Origin: Paracoccaceae bacterium
Lineage (GTDB): Bacteria; Pseudomonadota; Alphaproteobacteria; Rhodobacterales; Rhodobacteraceae
Length of the DNA: 11,299 nucleotides
Assembly (NCBI GenBank): GCA_007128995.1
Contig: SKWJ01000387.1
Span: 1 to 11,299 of the forward strand
Reading direction: 5' to 3'
Below are positions 1 through 7,434 of the stretch, one piece after another. The translations under genes were made by a program, and so were the position numbers. A model generated the notes under the pieces. The model made no database searches and had not been told where the DNA came from. It was given only the letters and a program-made list of their open reading frames with translations. Position 1 is the stretch's first letter. Each line of letters starts with the position of its first letter.

Positions 1-1
1 A

Positions 2-2263
2 ACGGCGGCGCGTGATGCAGGCAGCCGGATTCTGCAACCGGCCGTTCGGGCGGGCTGGCTGGCGGGTGATGGCGGGGCCGGACGCGGGCGCGATGGATTT
101 GTCGAAATCTCTTGGCCGCGGGCCTTTGCGCTTGCGGCAGGCGCATTGGACGATGTGCGCAGCCAGCATGGCAATGAGGCGATTTTCGCCGGGTCCTACG
201 GTTGGGCCAGCGCCGGGCGGTTTCATCATGCGCAAAGCCAGTTGCGCCGGTTTCTGAATCTGGCGGGGGGGTTCGTCTCGGCGCGCGACACCTATTCGCA
301 TGCGGCGGCGGAAGTGCTGTTTCCGCATGTGCTGGGGTTGAGCAATCGCGCAGTTCAGGACGGGTGCACAAGCTGGCCCTTGCTGGCAGAGCATTGCACA
401 TTGCTGGTGGCCTTTGGCGGCATCTCGCCGCGCACGGCGCAGATCAATTCTTCGGGAACAACGGGGCATGAGGTGGCGGGCTGGCTGGGCCGGTTGCGCG
501 GGCGGGTTGTCAATGTCTCGCCGCAGGAAAGCGATTTTCCGGGAGCGGAATGGTGGGCCGTGCGCCCCGGAACCGATACCGCCCTTCTGCTGGCGCTGGC
601 GCATACGCTGGTTGCAGAGGGGTTGCAGGATGATGCCTTTCTTGCGCGCTGCACCTCGGGCTGGCCAGAGTTTCGCGCCTATCTGACCGGGGCAGAGGAC
701 GGGCAAGCGAAATCTGCTGACTGGGCCGCGCCGATCTGTGACCTGCCCGCAGAGCAGATCCGCCAACTGGCCCGCGACATGGCGGCACAGCGCACCATGA
801 TTGCGCTGAACTGGGGGATGCAGCGGGCAGATCATGGGGAACAGCCGCTTTGGGCGGGTCTGGCGCTGGCGGCGATGCTGGGGCAGATCGGCCAGCCCGG
901 AACCGGGTTTGCCTTTGGCTATGGGTCAACCACGGCTGTGGGGCGGCCTGCGAAGCTTTATGACTGGCCGTCAATGCCGCAGGGGCGCAACCCGGTGCGC
1001 CGCTTTATCCCGGTGGCGCGGATCGCGGATATGCTGCTGCATCCGGGCGCGACATTTGACTATGATCTGGGGGCGCATGTCTATCCGGATATCCGGCTGG
1101 TCTGGTGGGCGGGGGGCAACCCGTTTCATCACCATCAGGACCTGTTCCGGCTGGAACAGGCCTGGCGTCGGCCGGACTGCGTGATCGTGCAGGACCATAG
1201 CTGGACTGCGACGGCGCGGCGCGCCGATCTGGTCTTGCCGGCCACCACCCCGCTGGAGCGCGAGGATCTGATGCTGTCGCGGCGCGATCCGACCCTGATC
1301 TACATGTCGCGCGTCTTTGAGCCTATGGGGCTTGCGCTGAGCGATCATGACATCTTGCGCGGTATTGCCGGGGAACTTGGGCTGGAGGCGGGCTTTACCG
1401 AAGGGCGCAGTTCAGAGGAGTGGTTGCGCTGGCTTTGGGCCGAGGCACAGGAGAGGGCGGCGCAGCACAGTGTTGAACTGCCCGATTTCGACACGTTTCG
1501 CAGGGTGGGGCGGTTTGACATGCCTGCCAGCGCGCAGACCCGTGTCTTTCTGGACGCGTTTGTTGCCGATCCCGAGCGCCACCCGCTGCCCAGCGAATCC
1601 GGGCGCATTACCCTGTTCAACCGGGGCATTGCCGCGCGGGCGCTGCCGGATTGCCCGGGCCATCCTGCATGGATGCCGCCGTTTGAAAGCCTGTTGAATG
1701 CCCCGGACGGGGCGCTGCATCTGATCTCGGGCCAGCCGGACACGCGGTTGCATTCGCAAAACGACCGTGGTGCGGAATCGCAGGCTGACAAGATTTCCGG
1801 GGTCGAGGCCTGTTACCTGCATCCTGATGCCGCACAGGCGCGCGGGCTGACCGAAGGCCGCCTTGTGCGGCTGTGGAATGCGCGCGGGGCCTGTCTGGCG
1901 GGCTTGCGGCTGACCCGCGCGATCCGGCCTGATTGCGTGGCCTTGCCGACGGGCGCATGGTTTGATCCTGATCCCGTCTCAGAGACGGGCGTGCCGGAGC
2001 TTGACCGGGCGGGAAACCCGAATGTGCTGACGCGGGATATCGGGTGTTCCAGCCTGAGCCAGGGCAACAGCGCCCATACCGCGCTGGTCTGGATGGAACC
2101 CTGGGCGGGGCCTGTTCCGGAGTTGAGCATCGCCAGGCCGCCTGCCTTTGTGCCCGCCGCATCTGAAAGCGCCGCTCCCACGCAAAGCGATCAGGGCTTT
2201 CCACTGGCCAAGACTAGGCGCGGAACGAATACCCGACCCCGTAGACAGTCTGGATCGGGGTGA
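2..2263 (+). CDS. Molybdopterin oxidoreductase, BisC/TorA/DorA group (5' end cut off)
   Basis: This is the C-terminal 753 residues of a molybdopterin-guanine-dinucleotide enzyme of the DMSO reductase family; frame 2 is open from the window edge, so the true start lies upstream. Seen: GSYGW (visible residues 64-68) followed by a Gly-Arg-Phe-His-His stretch; TYS (97-99), whose Ser aligns with the Mo-coordinating serine of BisC/TorA/DorA; a WGMQR motif; WWAGGNPFHHHQD; DLVLPATTPLERED; a late LHSQND motif; and a VRLWNARG motif in the C-terminal cap domain. These match the biotin-sulfoxide/TMAO/DMSO reductases, which reduce S- or N-oxides. The missing N-terminus prevents deciding between a Tat-exported and a cytoplasmic form, and the substrate cannot be fixed; BisC is the nearest by remembered sequence. 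The last ~45 residues after the family's usual end (PPAF) are Ser/Pro/Arg-rich and low in conservation, and the final 50 bp overlap the convergent CtrA-like gene. Confidence 0.93.
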   Translation, partial: TAARDAGSRILQPAVRAGWLAGDGGAGRGRDGFVEISWPRAFALAAGALDDVRSQHGNEAIFAGSYGWASAGRFHHAQSQLRRFLNLAGGFVSARDTYSHAAAEVLFPHVLGLSNRAVQDGCTSWPLLAEHCTLLVAFGGISPRTAQINSSGTTGHEVAGWLGRLRGRVVNVSPQESDFPGAEWWAVRPGTDTALLLALAHTLVAEGLQDDAFLARCTSGWPEFRAYLTGAEDGQAKSADWAAPICDLPAEQIRQLARDMAAQRTMIALNWGMQRADHGEQPLWAGLALAAMLGQIGQPGTGFAFGYGSTTAVGRPAKLYDWPSMPQGRNPVRRFIPVARIADMLLHPGATFDYDLGAHVYPDIRLVWWAGGNPFHHHQDLFRLEQAWRRPDCVIVQDHSWTATARRADLVLPATTPLEREDLMLSRRDPTLIYMSRVFEPMGLALSDHDILRGIAGELGLEAGFTEGRSSEEWLRWLWAEAQERAAQHSVELPDFDTFRRVGRFDMPASAQTRVFLDAFVADPERHPLPSESGRITLFNRGIAARALPDCPGHPAWMPPFESLLNAPDGALHLISGQPDTRLHSQNDRGAESQADKISGVEACYLHPDAAQARGLTEGRLVRLWNARGACLAGLRLTRAIRPDCVALPTGAWFDPDPVSETGVPELDRAGNPNVLTRDIGCSSLSQGNSAHTALVWMEPWAGPVPELSIARPPAFVPAASESAAPTQSDQGFPLAKTRRGTNTRPRRQSGSG

Positions 2264-2885
2264 ATCCGTTCAGCGCGTCGGAGAGTTTCTTGCGCAGCTT
2301 GCAGATGAAAACATCAATGATCTTGGTATTGGGTTCATCGATGCCGCCATAGATCAGGCTCAGGATCATATCCTTGCTGAGGATGCGCCCGGCCCGCAGC
2401 ATCAGCGCTTCAAGAACCTGGTATTCCTTGCGCGTCAGGGTCAGGGGCTTACCGGCAAGTTCGGCAGTTTTTGCTTCCAGATTCAGCTTCAGCGGCCCAT
2501 GTTCGAGACAGGTAGAGATGTGGCCATTGGCCCGGCGAATGATCCCCAGGATTCGCGCCGCAAGTTCTTCGACCTTGAAAGGCTTGGTCACATAGTCGTC
2601 TGCGCCCGCATGCAGTGCCGCGACCTTGCGATCCGTGTCCAGATCCCCGGACAGAACCACGAAGGGACAGGTCACGCGCATCGCGCGTGCTTCGGACAGG
2701 ACATCCAGACCGCATTCGTTTTTCAGCCGCAGATCCAGAACCACCGCATCGAACTGGTAGTTGCGCAGGATGTCGATCGCGTCATCCTTGCTATGCGCCA
2801 GGGTCACTTTGAAGTTCTTTTTTGCAAGCAATGCAGAGGTCATCTGTGCCATGAGTCTGTCATCTTCGACCAAAAGTAAACGCAT
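2214..2885 (-). CDS. CtrA-like OmpR-family response regulator
   Basis: This 223-residue protein has a receiver domain (1-~118) and a winged-helix DNA-binding domain (~124-223). Seen: acidic pair E7/D8/D9, phosphoacceptor D51, S79, and K101-P102, so the receiver looks functional. The C-terminal domain carries the CtrA signature YGGxDEPxxKIIDVFICKLRKKL (DEP 183-185, KIIDVFICKLRKKL 188-201), which is the most conserved part of CtrA proteins. The receiver is much more divergent from CtrA than the DNA-binding part, so I read this as a paralogue and not the cell-cycle CtrA; no symbol is given. Start: the ATG at 2885 gives the canonical N-terminus MRLLLVEDD and has AGAGGA 8 nt upstream; an in-frame upstream start at 2918 would add 11 residues and overlap the promoter. 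Inference: it binds CtrA-type TTAA-N7-TTAAC sites, several of which occur in this window. The 3' end overlaps the molybdoenzyme gene by 50 bp. Confidence 0.93.
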   Translation of the reverse strand: MRLLLVEDDRLMAQMTSALLAKKNFKVTLAHSKDDAIDILRNYQFDAVVLDLRLKNECGLDVLSEARAMRVTCPFVVLSGDLDTDRKVAALHAGADDYVTKPFKVEELAARILGIIRRANGHISTCLEHGPLKLNLEAKTAELAGKPLTLTRKEYQVLEALMLRAGRILSKDMILSLIYGGIDEPNTKIIDVFICKLRKKLSDALNGFTPIQTVYGVGYSFRA

Positions 2886-2905
2886 GGTGAGGGTCCTCTG
2901 TAAAT

Positions 2906-2921
2906 GTTCACCTTGCATTAA
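2906..2921 (-). promoter_or_regulatory. CtrA-like near-box at the CtrA-like gene's predicted start site
   Basis: On the minus strand the sequence is TTAA-TGCAAGG-TGAAC, one mismatch from the CtrA full site TTAA-N7-TTAAC. It lies just downstream of the putative -10 and spans the predicted +1, a position that would fit negative autoregulation. A single near-match to an AT-rich motif can occur by chance. Confidence 0.35.
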
Positions 2922-2949
2922 GTATCAATCATAGCGTGTGCGTTTTCAA
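2921..2949 (-). promoter_or_regulatory. Putative sigma70-type promoter of the CtrA-like gene
   Basis: Read on the minus strand, TTGAAA (2949-2944) is followed after 17 bp by GATACT (2926-2921), matching 5/6 and 4/6 positions of the -35/-10 consensus. The predicted transcript would start near 2914, about 28 nt before the ATG at 2885. Motif match only; no experimental support. Confidence 0.4.
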
Positions 2950-3017
2950 ACCGGATTCCGACTGGCTGCGCCAGACATCTGTCAGCAATACAGACGAAAG
3001 GCTGTATCTGCGACCTG

Positions 3018-3323
3018 AGAATTGCGCAGGATGAGCAAGGAATAAAGAAATTTGCAGCGCGGCCGGATTCACAAACGGGTGATGCCCATGCCCTGATCGC
3101 CGGTGCGGTGGCAGAATTGCGCCATAATGGACGCGTCACCCACATGCTTGATTGTGGCACCGTCAGGGATCAGGCCACATCGCCCGCGCCGATATCCTTG
3201 GGCCGGACCAGCGCCGTCATTGGGCAGGTCGCGCCAGAATCCGGCCCTGTTGTCGCGTCGATTGATGCGCCAGTGCCACACACAACCAAGTGCGTTGCGA
3301 AAAATGGACGACCTGACATATGA
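3018..3323 (+). other. Unidentified coding-like open frame, possible gene remnant
   Basis: This frame is open from a TGA at 3015-3017 to the TGA at 3321-3323, 101 codons. From about 3060 to 3285 its third codon positions are mostly G or C, as in the real genes nearby, and the peptide looks protein-like (for example GDAHALIAGAVAELRHNG, then LGRTSAVIGQVAPESGPVV). There is no ATG start with a ribosome-binding site; the possible starts are GTG at 3108 (71 aa) or ATG at 3144. The last codons run into the putative promoter of the NarL-type gene. I do not recognise a family. It may be a decayed fragment, a small GTG-start gene, or chance. Confidence 0.25.
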
Positions 3324-3324
3324 T
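3295..3324 (+). promoter_or_regulatory. Putative sigma70-type promoter of the NarL-type regulator gene
   Basis: TTGCGA (3295-3300) and TATGAT (3319-3324) are separated by 18 bp, matching 4/6 and 5/6 consensus positions. The predicted transcript starts near 3331, giving a leader of about 30 nt before the ATG at 3361. Motif-based only. Confidence 0.35.
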
Positions 3325-3344
3325 TGAGAAGACGCTGAGCAGAG

Positions 3345-3360
3345 TTAAGATGTATTTTAC
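3345..3360 (+). promoter_or_regulatory. CtrA-like near-box abutting the NarL-type start codon
   Basis: TTAA-GATGTAT-TTTAC ends exactly at the base before the ATG at 3361 and has one mismatch to TTAA-N7-TTAAC. It replaces what would normally be a clear Shine-Dalgarno sequence and lies downstream of the putative promoter, so a bound CtrA-type protein would be expected to repress. Chance occurrence cannot be excluded. Confidence 0.35.
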
Positions 3361-4008
3361 ATGACCAGTAATGACTCGTTTCAAGACGCGCAGATCCGCG
3401 TTCTGCTCGCAGATGACCACAGGATGGTTGTCGATATGTTCCAGCTTTTTCTGAGGGATACTGCGAAAATGGATGTACGGGCCGCGGCCTCGCTGGATGA
3501 GGCCGCGCAGATCCTGCAGGAAGAGGGTAGTTTTGATGTGGTGCTGCTGGATCTGAACATGCCGGGCATGAATGGCGTGAACGGGCTGAAACGGGCGATG
3601 CGGCTGAATGACGGCAAGCCGGTTGCAATTCTGACCGGCAATGCCACCCCGCGCATGATGCAGGAGATCATGGCGCTGGGGGCAGCGGGGATCGTGCTGA
3701 AGACGACGCCGCTGCGGAGCCTTGCCAATGCGATCCGCTTCATGCACGCCGGTGAACAATATCTGCCGATGGAGCTGGTCCAGATGGTGCAGTCCGGAAC
3801 CCAGAACCCGGCGCGCGGCAATCTGAGCAGCAAGGAAATGGATGTTCTGACGCATCTTGCGGAAGGGCTGTCCAACAAGGAAATCGCCAATGAGCTTCAG
3901 ATTGCCGAAGCCACGGTCAAGATGCATGTCACCCGCATATGCCGCAAGTTCAGCGCCAATAACCGCACCCGCGCAGTGATTTTGGCGAAAGAGTTGGGTC
4001 TGGTCTGA
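3361..4008 (+). CDS. NarL/FixJ-family (LuxR-type HTH) response regulator
   Basis: This 215-residue protein has a receiver domain (about 12-130) and a LuxR-type helix-turn-helix (about 153-215). Seen: acidic pair D18/D19, phosphoacceptor D64 in a VVLLDLNMPGM context, T92, K114, and a C-terminal LSSKEMDVLTHLAEGLSNKE stretch followed by IAEATVKMHVTRI, the typical four-helix GerE/LuxR layout. The receiver has every key residue, so it is expected to be phosphorylated and to act as a transcription factor. The kinase is unknown; the operon convergent with it encodes two candidates. The ATG at 3361 is the last start that keeps the whole receiver, but its ribosome-binding site is weak. Only 42 bp separate its stop from the stop of the convergent kinase gene, and I see no clear terminator hairpin there. 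Confidence 0.92.
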   Translation: MTSNDSFQDAQIRVLLADDHRMVVDMFQLFLRDTAKMDVRAAASLDEAAQILQEEGSFDVVLLDLNMPGMNGVNGLKRAMRLNDGKPVAILTGNATPRMMQEIMALGAAGIVLKTTPLRSLANAIRFMHAGEQYLPMELVQMVQSGTQNPARGNLSSKEMDVLTHLAEGLSNKEIANELQIAEATVKMHVTRICRKFSANNRTRAVILAKELGLV

Positions 4009-4050
4009 AACTCTGCCGCTGTCACTGGCTTCGGCGGGCTGCGTGGCGGG

Positions 4051-7000
4051 TCACACTGCCGGGTCGAACTTTCTGGCTTTTTCCAATGCGGTGTAGAGCG
4101 CGTTCAGAAAATCCTTGTCCTGCAGGCCCTTGCGGCAGACAGCAAAATTGGGTTCTGCGTGTTCGGCGACTTTGCCCTGTGCCACGACAGCCGGGTGCGG
4201 CGTCGCGCTTTGCGGGTCTGGGAATGCCATCCGGGCCTGTTTCAGGTCGGTCTCGGTGCACAGATCCAGCACCAGCGCATCCCAGGTTTCGCCCTGCTGC
4301 TGCAGCAAGGACACAAGTTCAGCCAGCGATGCGCAGGGCACAGTTACTGCGCCTGCCGAGTCGAGCAGGTCTGTCAATATTTCGGCGCGTTCCGGGACCG
4401 GAGATTGCACCAGCACGGCCTTGTTTTGCCAGTAGCCTGTAGCCCCGGTGTCTGATGGTTCCGGTTCTGCATCCCGCTCGATCGGCCAGAAGATGGTGAA
4501 GCAGGTTCCGGCCCCGAGTTCTGAGCGCAGGCTCAACCCCCCGCCCTGTTCCAGAATGGTATTGACGACGATGGGCACACCCAGCCCGGTTCCGGCGTCC
4601 CCCTTGGTTGAGAAATAGGGTGTGAAAATATTCTCGATCACGTCCTTGGTCATGCCCGGCCCGGTATCCGCCACCTCTATCACGGCGTATCGGGCTGCAG
4701 GGCTGATTGCACCGATCTCGCAATCCTGATCGATCTCGGCCCCCTCTGCGACACCAAGCGAGAGGGTTATCTGGCTGTCCGCAGAAGTGGATTTGTGGTC
4801 GCGCAGGGCATCGCGGGCGTTGATGATCAGGTTCATCACCATCTGGATCACCGCAGTATTGTCGGCCACGGTCGGGACCGGATGATCCGGCAGTTTCACG
4901 CAAAGCGAGATCGGCGCGCGCAGGCCCGGCAGGACAAGGGCTTCGGCATCGCGCAGGGGATTGCGCAGGTAGATGGGCCGGCGCACTGTGGTGTTCTTGC
5001 CAAGCGAGAGCATCCGGCGCAACAGCCCTGCCGCCTGATCGGAGGAGTCGGCAATGCGCAGGGCCATTTCCCGTGCAGGTTCAATCTCTTCCGCGTCAAG
5101 GATCATTTCGGATGCGCCCGAAATCACCGCCAGAAGATTGTTGAAATCATGCGCAAGCCCTGCGGCAACAAGGCCGATTTCCTCGCGCCGGCGGGCGAGG
5201 ACAAGCTCTTCGCGCAGTTTTTCGCGCTCTGCCGCATCGCGGCGTTGTGCCGTGATGTCGCGGAAAATGCACAGGATGCTGTGATCGTCGTTGCGCGTTG
5301 CCGAAAGTTCCAGCACGACCGGGTCCGCATCAGGGCTGTATGCCAGTTCCGTCTCGCCTTTCCAGAATCCATCCTTGTCGAAGGCAGCATGAATTACTGC
5401 AAGGCGATCGGATGTGTCTGTCCCCAGAAGCAGGGGTTTACAGTCGGTTCCCAGAAGCGCGTCCGGGATGTCATGACACAGGATCCTGACCCCTGCCGCA
5501 TTCAGATAGCTGATCTCTTCCATTTTGGTGATCAGCGCGATCCCGTCGCGCGAGGCATCCATGGCGCGGGCACGATCCATGACGGCGCGCTGTTCGGCGT
5601 CTTTCCATTCGGTAATGTCGGACATCAGGCAGATGCGCCCGCCATCGGGGGTGGACTGAAGGGTCTCGCGATACCATCGCCCGGCGATCTGGCGCAGCTT
5701 GTAACGCGAATGCCGGAGCGCGAAGGTGCGGGACTGGTGCCTGATCCAGTCCTCGAGATCGGCCTCCGAGACTGAAAAAAAGCCCTTGCGCACCCCTGCG
5801 CGCAACAAATCCGAGCGCGCGGTGCCGGGAACCAGAAGATGTGCCAGCTCTGGATAGATGGCTTTGTAAGGGTCGTTGCAGATCACAAGGCGCTGATCAG
5901 GGTCAAACATGATCAGGGCTTCCTGCATGTTGTCAACCGCGCTGCGCAGCCGGATACGCGCAGTCTGCTCCGAGGCGAGCGACGCTTTCATGTCCTGCAT
6001 CAGATTGCGGATATCGGTCACATCGCGCAGGATCGCGATATAGCGTGGCGCTTCGGGTGTTTCGGGATCGACACTGCGCGCGGCCGAGACCGAATACCGT
6101 CTGGTCTGCTGCCCGGCAGTATAGGAAAACTCATACCCTTCCACCACGCTGCGGGATTTCAGATCCGCGCGAATGCGGTGCGCCAGTTCGGCGATCTCGG
6201 GCTGGAAATGGTCGATCAACCCAAGACCGACCAGTCCTTCCGGATCGATTTGCCGCGCGACCGAGGGGTTGGCGCTGTAGCCGACGATGCGCATGTCATC
6301 ATCCAGTTCCAGCAGGATATCGGGAATGACATCCAGCGTTGCTTGCAACCGCTTGCGCTGGGTTTCCTTCTCGGCATGGATGCTTGAAAGACGGATATCC
6401 GCATCGCGCCGCGTCAGCATGGTGGCCATGACATTTGCGACAGAGTGGATCAGCGCGATCTCACCCTTCAGGAAGCTGCGTTTCTCGTGCACGGCGTCAT
6501 AGCCGACAAAGCCGAAGATGCGTCCATCATGGCGCAGGGGCACGGCCAGCAAGGACTGGATGCCCTGCATTTCCAGAACCGGGCGCACCGGATCCTCTTC
6601 GGGAAGCGCGCTGACATCCTCAATATAGATTTCGGACTGACGCTCGAAAATCTCATACCACGGCAAGGCGATCTCGAGCGGCTGATCCTGCAGCAGGCTG
6701 ATCATCGGCTCAATACCTGGAGCGCACCATTCATGCGTGTTGCTGATGTGCGTTGCGCTGGTTTCCCGGAAAAGATACGTCCGGTCTGACCCGCAGAAGC
6801 TGCCCATCCTGTTGAGCGCATCGGAAATAGTCGCGTCCAGCCCGGAATGTGGCGCCGAGAGCATGGCATTGATCAGTTCAACGCTGAGCGCCTGAGCGGT
6901 GGTCAGCCGCTCGACCGCATTGCGCAGCACTGCGCGGTCGCGCGTTCTGGAATCGACGATCGATTCTGCCTGGATTCCGCCAAAGAATGCCTTTTTGCGG

Positions 7001-7434
7001 TCGGATTCGGCAATATGCGAACAGGCCACGCGGATCAGTGCCCGCGCCGCCAGAAGATCGGACTGGATCTGCGGACTGGGAGCGCCCAGACCGCAGACAA
7101 GCAGGGCCATCTGCGCGTCATTGCTGCCCTCTGGGCCCAGTTCTAGCAACAGGTCATCCGGGGTCGGGCGCTGCAAGATGGTTTCGTGCGCGGGGTTGGT
7201 CTCCAGCGGCTGCCATCTGAGTTTTGCAAGGCACGAGAAATCGCTGCGCTCTGTTGCCACGCTCTGCGCTACCTCGATACGGCCATCCTCGTCGCGCAGC
7301 AGGATCGCGGCACTGCTGGCGTCGCATCTGGTGCAGATCTCAGACAGGAGGTTTTTCATTGCTGCTGCGGGCGTATCACTGTCAGAGAGTGACATAAGAT
7401 GCCGCACACAGAGCGCATTCCAATCTTCATTCAT
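4051..7434 (-). CDS. Soluble multi-sensor (GAF/PAS) histidine kinase with degenerate C-terminal receiver
   Basis: This 1127-residue kinase has no membrane segment. Approximate domains: an N-terminal GAF-like region (20-140); a clear GAF domain (185-340); a short coiled stretch (345-365); three PAS domains (365-475, 495-612 of the PAS_7 type, and 615-730); HisKA with H762 in LAHDFNNLL; HATPase_c with N868/N872, DTGPGM (923-928), FTPYFSTK (937-944) and GTGLG (948-952); and a receiver-like tail (1003-1120). The kinase core has all expected motifs. In the tail, D1057 (VLDL) and K1102 remain, but the acidic pair is replaced by Q1010-S1011 and the Lys-Pro is Lys-Gly, so Mg2+-dependent phosphorylation is doubtful. 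It is the last gene of a three-gene operon; its ATG (7434) overlaps the preceding stop by 8 nt, implying translational coupling. Inference: it adds cytoplasmic input to the periplasmic sensing branch. Confidence 0.92.
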   Translation of the reverse strand: MNEDWNALCVRHLMSLSDSDTPAAAMKNLLSEICTRCDASSAAILLRDEDGRIEVAQSVATERSDFSCLAKLRWQPLETNPAHETILQRPTPDDLLLELGPEGSNDAQMALLVCGLGAPSPQIQSDLLAARALIRVACSHIAESDRKKAFFGGIQAESIVDSRTRDRAVLRNAVERLTTAQALSVELINAMLSAPHSGLDATISDALNRMGSFCGSDRTYLFRETSATHISNTHEWCAPGIEPMISLLQDQPLEIALPWYEIFERQSEIYIEDVSALPEEDPVRPVLEMQGIQSLLAVPLRHDGRIFGFVGYDAVHEKRSFLKGEIALIHSVANVMATMLTRRDADIRLSSIHAEKETQRKRLQATLDVIPDILLELDDDMRIVGYSANPSVARQIDPEGLVGLGLIDHFQPEIAELAHRIRADLKSRSVVEGYEFSYTAGQQTRRYSVSAARSVDPETPEAPRYIAILRDVTDIRNLMQDMKASLASEQTARIRLRSAVDNMQEALIMFDPDQRLVICNDPYKAIYPELAHLLVPGTARSDLLRAGVRKGFFSVSEADLEDWIRHQSRTFALRHSRYKLRQIAGRWYRETLQSTPDGGRICLMSDITEWKDAEQRAVMDRARAMDASRDGIALITKMEEISYLNAAGVRILCHDIPDALLGTDCKPLLLGTDTSDRLAVIHAAFDKDGFWKGETELAYSPDADPVVLELSATRNDDHSILCIFRDITAQRRDAAEREKLREELVLARRREEIGLVAAGLAHDFNNLLAVISGASEMILDAEEIEPAREMALRIADSSDQAAGLLRRMLSLGKNTTVRRPIYLRNPLRDAEALVLPGLRAPISLCVKLPDHPVPTVADNTAVIQMVMNLIINARDALRDHKSTSADSQITLSLGVAEGAEIDQDCEIGAISPAARYAVIEVADTGPGMTKDVIENIFTPYFSTKGDAGTGLGVPIVVNTILEQGGGLSLRSELGAGTCFTIFWPIERDAEPEPSDTGATGYWQNKAVLVQSPVPERAEILTDLLDSAGAVTVPCASLAELVSLLQQQGETWDALVLDLCTETDLKQARMAFPDPQSATPHPAVVAQGKVAEHAEPNFAVCRKGLQDKDFLNALYTALEKARKFDPAV

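Larger units (their letters stand above)
2886..3360. other. Divergent regulatory region between the CtrA-like and NarL-type genes
   Basis: This 475-bp gap contains, from left to right: a CtrA-like near-box and sigma70-like promoter for the leftward gene (2906-2949); a small hairpin (CTGGC, 3-nt loop, GCCAG, 2962-2974); an ATACAG/CTGTAT inverted repeat with an 8-bp spacer (2988-3007); an unidentified coding-like open frame (3018-3323); and a promoter-like pair plus a near CtrA box for the rightward gene (3295-3360). The edges are AT-richer, while 3060-3290 has coding-like high GC. No convincing complete gene is present. Confidence 0.6.

Noticed and set aside
2148..2879. A 243-codon plus-strand open frame opposite the CtrA-like gene
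   Set aside because: It is the antisense shadow of a highly conserved response regulator and has no domain of its own.
2214..2885. Calling the OmpR-type regulator ctrA itself
   Set aside because: The receiver domain is too different from CtrA as I know it, and the gene sits among sensor genes; paralogue is the safer reading.
3060..3290. Assigning the open frame to a molybdenum-related or flagellar protein
   Set aside because: Faint resemblances were not specific enough to name a family.
4009..4050. A bidirectional terminator between the convergent NarL-type and soluble kinase genes
   Set aside because: The 42-bp gap is GC-rich but shows no clean stem followed by a T-run on either strand.
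4795..5775. A 326-codon open frame on the plus strand
   Set aside because: It lies antisense inside the soluble kinase, whose minus-strand frame shows full GAF/PAS/kinase motifs; the plus-strand peptide has no recognisable domain.
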